Source of the DNA: Brevundimonas sp. UBA986
Lineage (GTDB): Bacteria > Pseudomonadota > Alphaproteobacteria > Caulobacterales > Caulobacteraceae
Assembly: GCA_002292165.1 (NCBI GenBank)
Contig: DBBK01000163.1
Location: 5,535 to 11,396 of the forward strand
Direction of reading: 5' to 3'
DNA: 5,862 bases
Positions 1 through 5,862 of the stretch are shown piece after piece (position 1 is the stretch's first letter; each line of letters opens with the position of its first letter). The notes below the pieces were generated by a model. It was not told where the DNA came from. It worked only from the letters and a program-made list of their open reading frames with translations, and searched no databases. A program made the translations under genes and the position numbers.

Positions 1-889
1 CCCCCAGCCGGTCGCGGTGCGCCGGGGTCAGGTCCTCGCGCGCCATGGGCCGCCAGCGCGCCTGCCCTTTCGGAGCGTAGGCGCCGTCGTAAAGCAGGGC
101 CGAGCGGAAACTGCGGTCGGCGAGGTCGGGGATGGAGGTGAAGCCCGCCTCCTCGCGGCCATAGGGCGCATGTCCCTGAAGCTTGAGGGCCGCGACGCCG
201 TTCGTGACCCCGGGCGAGCCGTTGACGAAGGGCAAGGGTCCGGCGCCGTCGGGAATGGCGGCCAGTCGGCGACGCGCCAACGGCAGGACGGCCCAGCGCA
301 GGCTGGCCCTCTCCCAGACGCCGGTGTCCGGGAACAGGGTCCGCACCGCCTGGAGAAGCCTGGGCGTATTCCGGGTCTGGCGCTTCAGGGCCGTTGTCAC
401 CGCCCGGGTATAGGCCTCCAGATCCAGACTGGTGTTGGGCGAGCCGAGCCAGGCCGCGTCAGGCTGCGGCGCGCCGTCGGAAGAATAGGCGGGTCCGGCG
501 TGGCAGGAGGCGCAGGCCAGATTGGCCACCGTCACCCTGACCGGCGGCAGGCCGGGCGTGACCTCTCCGACGCTGATCCCCAGCGGGTGATCGCGAGCGG
601 GCATGATCGGCTGATCCGCCCCCTCGATCCGGTCCGGCCAGAGGAAGCCGAAGCTCTGGAGCCGGGCCCGAAGGTGGGCCTGATCGACGCCGCCGCCCTC
701 GGGATCGTCGAGAACGAGGGCCGCCGCCACCAGCTTCCACGGCACGGCCACCGTGTTCATGGCCCTGAAGTTGACCGCCCCGAAGTCATGTCGGGCGAAG
801 GCCTCGGCGCCGTTCTCCGGCGCCGGTGCGAGCGACGCCGATGCGGTCAGCAGCAAAAGGGACAGGCCCAGAGCGACACGCGTCTTCAT
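1..889 (-). CDS. Secreted c-type cytochrome, C-terminus cut by window edge
   Basis: This is probably a periplasmic electron-transfer or redox protein carrying covalently bound haem. Reading the minus strand from the ATG at 889 gives 296 codons without a stop up to the window edge, so the C-terminus is missing. Residues 1-21 form a signal peptide: a charged MKTR start, a leucine-rich core (LGLSLLLL) and a small-residue cleavage region near residues 18-23. A haem-attachment motif C-A-S-C-H is at residues 126-130 (bases 500-514), preceded by ANLA. Further on are N223-G-S-P-G-V-T-N-G and a segment around 250-272 (FTSIPDLADRS, then LLYDGAYAP) that vaguely recalls di-haem cytochromes of the peroxidase/MauG/RoxA type. 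That comparison is from memory and unproven. Only one CxxCH is visible; a second could lie beyond the window. The ATG overlaps the hydrolase stop codon (ATGA), which implies one operon. The plus-strand reading of this region is a shadow. The gene is secure; its exact role is unknown. Confidence 0.85.
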   Translation of the reverse strand, partial: MKTRVALGLSLLLLTASASLAPAPENGAEAFARHDFGAVNFRAMNTVAVPWKLVAAALVLDDPEGGGVDQAHLRARLQSFGFLWPDRIEGADQPIMPARDHPLGISVGEVTPGLPPVRVTVANLACASCHAGPAYSSDGAPQPDAAWLGSPNTSLDLEAYTRAVTTALKRQTRNTPRLLQAVRTLFPDTGVWERASLRWAVLPLARRRLAAIPDGAGPLPFVNGSPGVTNGVAALKLQGHAPYGREEAGFTSIPDLADRSFRSALLYDGAYAPKGQARWRPMAREDLTPAHRDRLG

Positions 890-1722
890 GTCCCTGCCCC
901 CTCCAGAAGAAACCGTTCGACGGCGGCCGCGAAGGCCCCGGGCTGTTCCCAATGCGGATAGTGGCCGCACTGATCCAGCAGGATTCGCTCTGACATGGGC
1001 AGGAGCGCGACGGCGCGATCACTGTGATGCGCGGGAAACACGCGGTCCTGTCGCCCCCAGACGACCAGGGCGGGCCGCTGGAACCGGCGCGCCAGGGCCT
1101 CGAAACCGGCGCGGTCGCGTACCCCGAACAGGCCCACCCCGGTCTGGAGCGTGCGCACGAAGGAGAGATCGCTGCCCGGCTCCCGGGCGTATCGATTGAC
1201 CCACTCGACCAGTTCCGGCGTCACATTCCGCGGATCGTGGATGGCGAGGTTCAGGGTGATCCTGTTGTTGGCGGGTGTCGGACGGCCAAGCCAGTCGCCG
1301 ACCAGCGCCAAGGCCGGAAAACGCATCAGGGGATGGGTCTCCCGACCGAAGCCGCCCGGCGCCGCGAGCACGGCCCTGTCGATCCGGTCCAGGTTCCGAT
1401 CCGAGAAGCGGACGATGACGCCGGCGCCCAGGGAGCTGCCGACCAGATGGGCGCGGTCGATCGCGAGGGTGTCGAGCACGGCCCTGAGCTGATCGGCGAA
1501 GAAGGCGGAATCATAGGCCGCGACGGGTCGGTCCGCCTCGCCGAAGCCGGGCAGGTCGAAGGCGATCACGCGAAATCTCTGCGCCAGCCGCGGCAGGATG
1601 CCGTCCCAGATCTGGATCGCATTGGCGAGGCCGTGGATCAGCACCAGCGTCGGCTTGTCGCCGCCGGTATCGACCACCCGCGTCTTCAGGCCGTTTACGA
1701 GCTCTGTTCGGTATGGCTCCAC
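886..1722 (-). CDS. Alpha/beta-hydrolase fold protein (serine hydrolase)
   Basis: This is a 278-residue hydrolase with no signal peptide or membrane segment, so it is probably cytosolic. It would cleave an ester, or a C-C bond as in the MhpC/BphD-like branch; the substrate is unknown. The family features are in order: oxyanion-hole H30-G31 after strand VLI, the DLPGFGEADRP loop at about 56-66, nucleophile elbow G95-S-S-L-G99 with Ser97 as nucleophile, a cap region at about 125-205, acid Asp226 in GRQDRVFP, and His254 in CGHYPHWEQP. The triad is therefore complete. A serine nucleophile argues against haloalkane dehalogenase or epoxide hydrolase, which use Asp. The length is normal for the family. 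The start is GTG at 1722, supported by AAGGAG five bases upstream. Its stop overlaps the ATG of the downstream cytochrome, so the two are probably coupled in translation. It is transcribed divergently from the TonB receptor. Confidence 0.93.
   Translation of the reverse strand: MEPYRTELVNGLKTRVVDTGGDKPTLVLIHGLANAIQIWDGILPRLAQRFRVIAFDLPGFGEADRPVAAYDSAFFADQLRAVLDTLAIDRAHLVGSSLGAGVIVRFSDRNLDRIDRAVLAAPGGFGRETHPLMRFPALALVGDWLGRPTPANNRITLNLAIHDPRNVTPELVEWVNRYAREPGSDLSFVRTLQTGVGLFGVRDRAGFEALARRFQRPALVVWGRQDRVFPAHHSDRAVALLPMSERILLDQCGHYPHWEQPGAFAAAVERFLLEGAGT
900..904 (-). promoter_or_regulatory. Ribosome binding site of the cytochrome gene, inside the hydrolase gene
   Basis: The minus strand reads GGAGG ten bases before the cytochrome ATG, with a second purine run (AGGGA) immediately before it. 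Both lie in the last codons of the hydrolase gene, so the cytochrome has its own initiation signal despite the four-base overlap. This supports the ATG at 889 as the start. Confidence 0.55.
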
Positions 1723-1727
1723 CGCCT

Positions 1728-1733
1728 CTCCTT
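1728..1733 (-). promoter_or_regulatory. Strong ribosome binding site deciding the hydrolase GTG start
   Basis: The minus strand reads AAGGAG, then five bases (AGGCG), then GTG at 1722-1720. This near-consensus Shine-Dalgarno with good spacing fixes the GTG as the initiation codon. The first ATG-type alternatives inside the gene would remove the first strand of the fold. Confidence 0.8.
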
Positions 1734-1827
1734 ACGACACCGATCCTGAAAGAAGGTGAAGGGCGCGTCGTCCGGCGGAGACCGGTCCCCGGATGAAGTT
1801 TTAATGAAACCTTCCACACCGCGCTGA

Positions 1828-1840
1828 GGCCTCGAAGGCC
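1828..1840. repeat. Perfect 13-base palindrome, GGCCT-CGA-AGGCC
   Basis: Two five-base arms are exactly complementary around a three-base centre. It lies 90 bases before the receptor ATG. It could be a protein-binding half-site pair or a small RNA hairpin, but a GC-rich palindrome this short can also arise by chance. Confidence 0.4.
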
Positions 1841-1874
1841 GCCGCCGTTGAAGACCGCAGGGGGTGCACGCGAC

Positions 1875-1890
1875 CGGACCGGAGGGTCCG
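1875..1890. repeat. Inverted repeat CGGACC-GGAG-GGTCCG in receptor leader
   Basis: Perfect six-base arms flank a four-base loop that reads GGAG. If transcription starts upstream, the receptor mRNA leader would form this hairpin about 40 bases before the start codon. Its role is unknown; it may act as an operator or leader structure, or be fortuitous. Confidence 0.4.
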
Positions 1891-1918
1891 TCCCGCGTCC
1901 GCCGATCATTCGACCTGC

Positions 1919-1922
1919 GGAG
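1919..1922 (+). promoter_or_regulatory. Ribosome binding site of the TonB receptor gene
   Basis: GGAG lies seven bases before the ATG at 1930. It supports that ATG over the upstream in-frame GTG at 1864, which would put 22 arginine-rich residues in front of an otherwise ordinary signal peptide. Confidence 0.65.
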
Positions 1923-1929
1923 ATCATCA

Positions 1930-4740
1930 ATGTCCAAATCCACCACGCGCCTCGGCGCGAACAGCCGTGCGGCCCGCCTTCTTCAAGGCTGCGCCGTCGC
2001 CGCCCTGATCGGCGCGCCGACCGCCGCCCTGGCCCAGCAGACGCCGGCGCCCGAAGACGCCACCGAGGTCGAGGAGGTCGTGATCACCGGCTCCTTCACC
2101 ACCAGCCTGGCCGACGCCCTGACCATCAAGCGCCGCGCGGACTCGATCTCTGACGCCGTCTCGGCCTCCGACATCGGCAACTTCCCGGCCGTCAACGTCG
2201 CCGAGGCCCTGCAGCGGGTGCCCGGCGTCTCGATCTCGCGCGAAGCCGGCGAAGGCCAGTTCGTCAGCGTCCGGGGCCTGGGCCCGAACTTCCAGTCGGT
2301 GACCCTGAACGGCTCGCCGATCGCCTATAACGAAAACGTCCGCAACTCCGACCAGAGCGGCCGCCAGTTCCAGTTCCGCGTCATCCCCGCCGACCTGATC
2401 TCGGCCATCGTCGTGACCAAGGCCCCGACCGCCGATCTGATCGACGGCGGCATCGGCTCCAACATCGACATCCGCACCGCCGACGCCCTGGAGATGAAGC
2501 CCTTCGTCACAGCCCGCGCCTACACCCACTATGAAGGCCGCACGGAAGCGAACACGCCGAACGGCTCGATCTCGCTCGGCTGGCGCAACGCCGACCGCAC
2601 CCTCGGCGTCATCGCCGGCGTGTCCCTGGCCACCCGCGACGTCCAGTTCGACCGCGTCCAGACCACGGGCTACACCAACCGCGTCGTCAACGGCGCGACC
2701 GTCGCCGTGCCGAACGAGATCCAGCTGACCCTGGAGCAGGAAGAACGGACGCGCATCAGCGCCATGGCCGGCCTGTCGTGGAAGCCCAGCGACGCCTTCG
2801 CCCTGCGCGCCGACGTCCTGTATTCGCGCTTCAACAACACCATCGACGAGGACCGGATCAGCTTCGGCTTCGGCGGCCGCTCGGACTTCTCGACGCGCCT
2901 CGTCGCCGGCAGCGCCCGCGTCGTCAACGGCGTCCTCTACGCCGGCCAGATCAGCGGCGGCCGCGTCGACCGCAGCGCGGAATACTCGGAGCAGCAACAC
3001 GAGAACCTGTCTCTGCGCGGCCAGATCGACTGGAACGTCGCCGGCTGGACCATCACGCCGTCGATCAGCTACTCCGAGGCCCTGTCCAGCCTGCCCGTCC
3101 CGCTTCAGCGCATCGGCGGCGCCACCGCAGAGAACCCGGCCGGCCTGCTGTACAGCTATGACTTCGGCAGCAACCCGATCGGCGATCGCCACTACGCCTC
3201 GGTCCTGACCAACCTCGACCTCGGCAGCCCGACCTCGACGACCGCCACCACCTACCGCACGCGGCCGATCAACTCGGAAGACACCGACACCACCGCTGTC
3301 CTGAACATCGAACGCGACCTCGGCGCGCGCTTCGTCGGCGTGGACTTCGGCACGTTCAAGTTCGGCGGCCAGTACACCGAGCGCTCGCGCGACTATCAGC
3401 GTCGCGACCGGGTGCTGACGGCGCGTCCGGGCGTCAACGTCAACACGCCCGAGTATCTGAACGTTCGGCTTCCGGGCAATGCGTTCGGTAAGTCGATCGG
3501 CAATCTCTATCCGATGGGCCTGACCTACAATCGCGGCCTGTACGGCACCGCCTATGTCATCCCGGGCGAGTCGGACGACACCAACGCACAGTCGAAGGAC
3601 CTGGTCCCCACCGGCGCCGACCTGCAGCAGTCTTATGGCGTCGACGAGGCCGTCAGCGCCGCCTACGCCCGCAGCGACTTCAGCGCCGAGGTCGGGCCCT
3701 TCCCGCTGACCGGTAACCTGGGCATCCGCTGGGTCTCGACCGACACCACCGTCAAGGGCACGCTTCTGACCGCCGGCCGCAACGGCGCAGGCGCGGTGAC
3801 CACCATCGTCAACCCGCAGACCTTCGAAGGTTCGTATGAAGAGTTCCTGCCCAGCCTGAACCTGAATTTCGAGCTGCGTGACAGCCTCTATCTGCGTCTG
3901 GGCGCCTCCAAGACCCTGACACGGCCGTCGCTGGCGGACCTGCGCACCGCCGTCGTCCCCAACAGCGGGCTGGTCACCCAGGTGTTCCTGAACGGTCAGA
4001 CGGCGCTCGACACCGCCGCTCCCAGCACCAAGGTCGGCGTCGGCGGCAACCCCGAACTGCGCCCTTACACCTCGATCAACTACGACGCCTCGCTGGAGTG
4101 GTACTTCAACGACTTCGGCGCGATCTACGGCGCGGTATTCAGGAAGGACATCTCGGACTTCATCGGCGGCGTCGCCCGCAACGAGCAGATCCTGTTCGCC
4201 ACCCAGGCCGGCCAGACCCTGACGGCGGACCTCCTGATCACCCGTCCGCAGAACATCGGCGACGCCTCGGTCGAGGGTTTCGAACTGGGCTTCTCCTACA
4301 AGCTGGACTGGGGTCTGGGCCTCGCGGCCAGCGCCACCTTCACCGACTCCTCGGCCGACATCGAGGCCACGCCGGGCGTCTTCACCACCGCCGGTCTGCA
4401 AGGCGTGTCGGACCAGAGCTTCTCGATCAGCCCCTTCTTCGAAAAGGGTCCGTTCGAGGTTCACTTCAGCTATACCTACCGCTCCGACTTCACGGCCAAC
4501 GGCAACATCACCCCGGGATCGAACGCCGTGATCGACAAGAACGCCGCCATCGTCGCCGACGGCTTCGGCTCCCTCGACTTCGGGGCGTCGTGGCAGGTGA
4601 CCGACACCTTCCAGATCTTCGCGGAAGGCACCAACATCACCGATGAGCGTCAGGCGGTCTATCAGGGCAGCGAGGATCGCCCGTTCCAGCTTCATGAATA
4701 CGGCCCCAGCTACAATCTGGGCCTGCGGGCGACCTTCTGA
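1930..4740 (+). CDS. TonB-dependent outer-membrane receptor, Caulobacter/Xanthomonas-type
   Basis: This 936-residue protein is an outer-membrane beta-barrel that imports a ligand using energy passed on by TonB-ExbBD. Residues 1-35 are a signal peptide ending ALA before QQ. The TonB box EVVITG starts at residue 49. The plug spans about 65-186 and has the hallmarks of the Caulobacter/Xanthomonas receptor group (TIGR01782-like): DIGNFPAVNVAEALQRVPGV at 81-100, VSVRGLGPNFQSVTLNG at 112-128, VVTKAPTADLIDGGIGS nearby, then the barrel. The chain ends LGLRATF, with the terminal Phe typical of barrel assembly signals. Length is normal. There is no STN signalling domain before the TonB box, which is notable beside a FecI/FecR pair. 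Known substrates of this receptor group include oligosaccharides, but nothing here identifies the ligand. A strong terminator follows the stop by 25 bases. Codons are strongly C/G-ending, with locally more T-ending codons near residues 498-544. Confidence 0.96.
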   Translation: MSKSTTRLGANSRAARLLQGCAVAALIGAPTAALAQQTPAPEDATEVEEVVITGSFTTSLADALTIKRRADSISDAVSASDIGNFPAVNVAEALQRVPGVSISREAGEGQFVSVRGLGPNFQSVTLNGSPIAYNENVRNSDQSGRQFQFRVIPADLISAIVVTKAPTADLIDGGIGSNIDIRTADALEMKPFVTARAYTHYEGRTEANTPNGSISLGWRNADRTLGVIAGVSLATRDVQFDRVQTTGYTNRVVNGATVAVPNEIQLTLEQEERTRISAMAGLSWKPSDAFALRADVLYSRFNNTIDEDRISFGFGGRSDFSTRLVAGSARVVNGVLYAGQISGGRVDRSAEYSEQQHENLSLRGQIDWNVAGWTITPSISYSEALSSLPVPLQRIGGATAENPAGLLYSYDFGSNPIGDRHYASVLTNLDLGSPTSTTATTYRTRPINSEDTDTTAVLNIERDLGARFVGVDFGTFKFGGQYTERSRDYQRRDRVLTARPGVNVNTPEYLNVRLPGNAFGKSIGNLYPMGLTYNRGLYGTAYVIPGESDDTNAQSKDLVPTGADLQQSYGVDEAVSAAYARSDFSAEVGPFPLTGNLGIRWVSTDTTVKGTLLTAGRNGAGAVTTIVNPQTFEGSYEEFLPSLNLNFELRDSLYLRLGASKTLTRPSLADLRTAVVPNSGLVTQVFLNGQTALDTAAPSTKVGVGGNPELRPYTSINYDASLEWYFNDFGAIYGAVFRKDISDFIGGVARNEQILFATQAGQTLTADLLITRPQNIGDASVEGFELGFSYKLDWGLGLAASATFTDSSADIEATPGVFTTAGLQGVSDQSFSISPFFEKGPFEVHFSYTYRSDFTANGNITPGSNAVIDKNAAIVADGFGSLDFGASWQVTDTFQIFAEGTNITDERQAVYQGSEDRPFQLHEYGPSYNLGLRATF

Positions 4741-4765
4741 GCGCCCCACCGACCCTGACGACAGG

Positions 4766-4795
4766 AAACGCCCCCTCTCCGCGAGGGGGCGTTTT
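4766..4795 (+). terminator. Intrinsic terminator after the TonB receptor gene
   Basis: A perfect 12-base-pair stem (left arm 4766-4777, AAACGCCCCCTC; right arm 4783-4794) encloses a five-base loop, TCCGC. Four T residues (4792-4795) finish the right arm. The A-rich base of the stem also gives some opposite-strand symmetry, but no minus-strand gene ends here. It should end most receptor transcripts before the sigma-factor gene, which starts 19 bases after the T run. Confidence 0.9.
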
Positions 4796-4814
4796 CGCGC
4801 ATCCGAAAGACACC

Positions 4815-5309
4815 GTGGCGACCCGGCGTCTGCGCCAGGAACTGGTCGCCTTCCTGCTGCGCCGCGGTCAGCCGGCGGAGACCGCCGAGGATATCGTCCA
4901 GGAGGCCTTCCTGCGCTTTCACCGCGCCGGCAACCAGATCGACGACGCCGACGCCCGGCCCCTGCTCTTCGTCATCGCCAAGAACCTGCTCAAGGATCAC
5001 TGGAAGAGCGCGGGCCGTGAACAGGCGCGGCGCGCGCCTGCGTCGCCCGAGGATCTGGAGACCGTTGGACAGGCCATGGCCGACGACGCTCCGGCGCCCG
5101 ACCGGGGACTTCTGGGACGCGAGCAACTGGATCAGGCCCTGACGGTGATCCGGGGCCTGCCGCCCCGCACGCGCGACGCCTTTCTGCTGCATCGGTTCGA
5201 GGATCTGACATATCGTCAGATCGCGGATCGTCTCGGCGTATCGGTCAGCATGATCGAGAAACACCTGGCCGAAGCGCTCAAACGGCTGAAATCGGCGCGG
5301 GATGATTGA
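4815..5309 (+). CDS. ECF sigma-70 family RNA polymerase sigma factor, FecI-like
   Basis: This 164-residue protein would direct RNA polymerase to a small set of promoters, usually those of a TonB receptor or its own locus. Sigma region 2 spans about residues 5-70: AEDIVQEAFLRFHR at 24-37 and the LLFVIAKNLLKDHWK core-binding/-10 helix at 50-64. A variable acidic and proline/alanine-rich linker (about 72-103) follows. Region 4 spans about 104-162, with LPPRTRDAFLLHRFEDLTY and a helix-turn-helix (YRQIADRLGVSVSMIEKHL, 133-151) that would read the -35 element. The motif pattern and the following FecR gene place it in the iron-starvation/FecI type. The start is GTG at 4815, the first usual start codon in the frame after the receptor; its Shine-Dalgarno is weak (GAAAGA). 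The gene comes straight after a strong terminator, so it needs its own promoter or read-through. Confidence 0.94.
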   Translation: MATRRLRQELVAFLLRRGQPAETAEDIVQEAFLRFHRAGNQIDDADARPLLFVIAKNLLKDHWKSAGREQARRAPASPEDLETVGQAMADDAPAPDRGLLGREQLDQALTVIRGLPPRTRDAFLLHRFEDLTYRQIADRLGVSVSMIEKHLAEALKRLKSARDD

Positions 5310-5342
5310 GGTGTCCGTGGTTTGTGTCGTTGATAAGACAGT

Positions 5343-5359
5343 CGGGGCGTCCTGCCCCG
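5343..5359 (+). repeat. Small hairpin between sigma factor and FecR genes
   Basis: CGGGGC and GCCCCG form a perfect six-base-pair stem around a five-base loop (GTCCT) in the 84-base gap between the two genes. No T run follows (the next bases are GACCTTCATTC), so it is not a convincing terminator. It might affect the relative expression or mRNA stability of the two genes, or be fortuitous. Confidence 0.4.
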
Positions 5360-5393
5360 GACCTTCATTCGCCCTCGAAGGCTCTTTGTCCTG

Positions 5394-5862
5394 ATGCTTG
5401 ATCGCCTGCCCCGCCTGTTCGAACCGACGCCGCGCACGGCGGAGGCCTGGTTGGTCCGCATGGGCCGGCCGGAGGTGAGCGCGCGCGACCACGAAGCTTT
5501 CGAGGCCTGGCTGGACGCCGATCCCGCCCGTCTGGATGACTATCAGGCGCTCAAGACGGCCCAGCGCGAGGCCCGCGCTCTGAAGTCAGAGCTGACCGCC
5601 GAGCTGGCGGCGATCCCGGCCCGCCCGCGCCGGTCGGTCACGGCGCGACCGCGCGGTCTGCTCATTGGCGGCCCCGTCCTTGCGGCGCTGTGTGTGGCGG
5701 TTGTCGGCGTCGCCCTGTGGCCCCGGCTCGCGCCCGATCCCATGGCCGGGGCGACGACCTATGCCGCTGCGACCGGCGAAATCCGCGAAGTGGTTCTGGC
5801 CGACGGATCGCATGTGACGCTGGACACCGGCTCGACCATCCGCGTGGCCCTGGCGGACGACA
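5394..5862 (+). CDS. FecR-type anti-sigma factor/signal transducer, C-terminus cut
   Basis: The first 156 residues of an inner-membrane regulator that would hold or activate the adjacent ECF sigma factor are visible. Residues 14-52 match the cytoplasmic FecR N-terminal domain (DUF4880-like): AEAWLVRM, then SARDHEAFEAWLDADPARLD and Y50-Q. A basic stretch RPRR at 77-80 precedes a single transmembrane segment at about 88-110 (GLLIGGPVLAALCVAVVGVAL). The periplasmic FecR domain begins at about 123 with YAAATGEIREVVLADGSHV and DTGSTIRVAL. The rest is outside the window. ATG 5394 is the first possible start after an in-frame stop at 5331-5333. GAAGG sits 12 bases upstream, slightly far for a Shine-Dalgarno. 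The 84-base gap after the sigma factor is compatible with an operon. In family members this protein receives the signal from an outer-membrane receptor's STN domain, which the receptor seen here lacks. Confidence 0.94.
   Translation, partial: MLDRLPRLFEPTPRTAEAWLVRMGRPEVSARDHEAFEAWLDADPARLDDYQALKTAQREARALKSELTAELAAIPARPRRSVTARPRGLLIGGPVLAALCVAVVGVALWPRLAPDPMAGATTYAAATGEIREVVLADGSHVTLDTGSTIRVALADD

Larger units (their letters stand above)
1723..1929. promoter_or_regulatory. Divergent intergenic region between hydrolase and TonB receptor genes
   Basis: This 207-base gap separates the starts of two divergently transcribed genes, so it should contain both promoters and any operators. I cannot assign -35/-10 boxes with confidence. 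The most AT-rich patch is 1793-1814; it holds ATGAA twice, 11 bases apart (1793 and 1804), and an imperfect inverted repeat GAAG-TTT / AAAC-CTTC (1795-1814). Two perfect short inverted repeats lie nearer the receptor gene (1828-1840 and 1875-1890). There is no convincing ORF: the GTG at 1864 in frame with the receptor would only add 22 residues ahead of its signal peptide. Confidence 0.7.

Noticed and set aside
17..961. A 314-codon plus-strand frame over the cytochrome gene
   Set aside because: It has the same third-position pairing artefact. The minus strand carries a signal peptide and CxxCH motif, while the plus-strand product is low-complexity and Arg/Gly-rich with no domain.
1024..1749. 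A 241-codon plus-strand frame over the hydrolase gene
   Set aside because: It is another antisense shadow in the register opposite third codon positions. The complete Ser-Asp-His triad on the minus strand identifies the real gene.
1864..1929. GTG at 1864 as an upstream start for the TonB receptor
   Set aside because: It would add 22 residues, many of them arginine, before a normal signal peptide. The ATG at 1930 has GGAG at good spacing.
1927..4749. A 940-codon open frame on the minus strand covering the whole TonB receptor gene
   Set aside because: Its first codon position pairs with the receptor's third codon position. Stops begin with T and so would need A at receptor third positions, which this C/G-ending gene almost never uses. 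The frame is open by composition. The translation has no recognisable domain, while the plus strand has a complete receptor.
4764..4796. GGAAAC at 4764 as the -35 box of an ECF-type promoter for the sigma gene
   Set aside because: It forms the base of the terminator stem, and no convincing -10 element (such as CGTC) lies 16-17 bases downstream. I do not call it a promoter.
5343..5359. The sigma-FecR gap hairpin as a terminator
   Set aside because: The stem is only six base pairs and no T run follows it.
4710..5492. A 260-codon minus-strand frame over the sigma-factor gene
   Set aside because: It is a shadow in the same register. It runs through a strong terminator and two recognisable plus-strand genes, and shows no domain.

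Overview
The window looks like chromosomal DNA from a high-GC alphaproteobacterium. The plug sequence of its TonB receptor fits the receptor group expanded in Caulobacter and Xanthomonas, and the strong preference for C/G at third codon positions fits Caulobacterales (Brevundimonas/Caulobacter-like). The genus is inferred, not demonstrated. I see no tRNA, rRNA, CRISPR array, insertion sequence, integrase or phage gene.

Layout: two transcription directions diverge from a 207-base intergenic region (1723-1929). To the left on the minus strand are an alpha/beta-hydrolase (886-1722, GTG start with a strong Shine-Dalgarno) and a secreted c-type cytochrome (1-889, cut by the window edge), joined by an ATGA overlap. 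The cytochrome remains open to the window edge. To the right on the plus strand are a 936-residue TonB-dependent outer-membrane receptor (1930-4740), a strong intrinsic terminator (4766-4795), an ECF sigma factor of the FecI type (4815-5309, GTG start), and the N-terminal 156 residues of a FecR-type anti-sigma/signal transducer (5394 to the edge).

How the genes may work together: the receptor would import a ligand across the outer membrane using TonB energy. The sigma factor and FecR resemble a cell-surface-signalling pair that usually reports receptor occupancy to RNA polymerase. The receptor visible here, however, has its TonB box about 12 residues after the predicted signal-peptide cleavage site. 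It therefore lacks the N-terminal signalling (STN) domain that a FecA-type transducer uses to contact FecR. The ligand is not identifiable from sequence alone. A role for the divergent hydrolase/cytochrome pair in processing the imported compound is only a hypothesis.

Most of the window is recognisable family-level content. The points worth a second look are the STN-less receptor beside FecI/FecR, the terminator placed almost against the sigma-factor start codon, the translationally coupled cytosolic hydrolase/exported cytochrome pair, and the inverted repeats in the divergent region.
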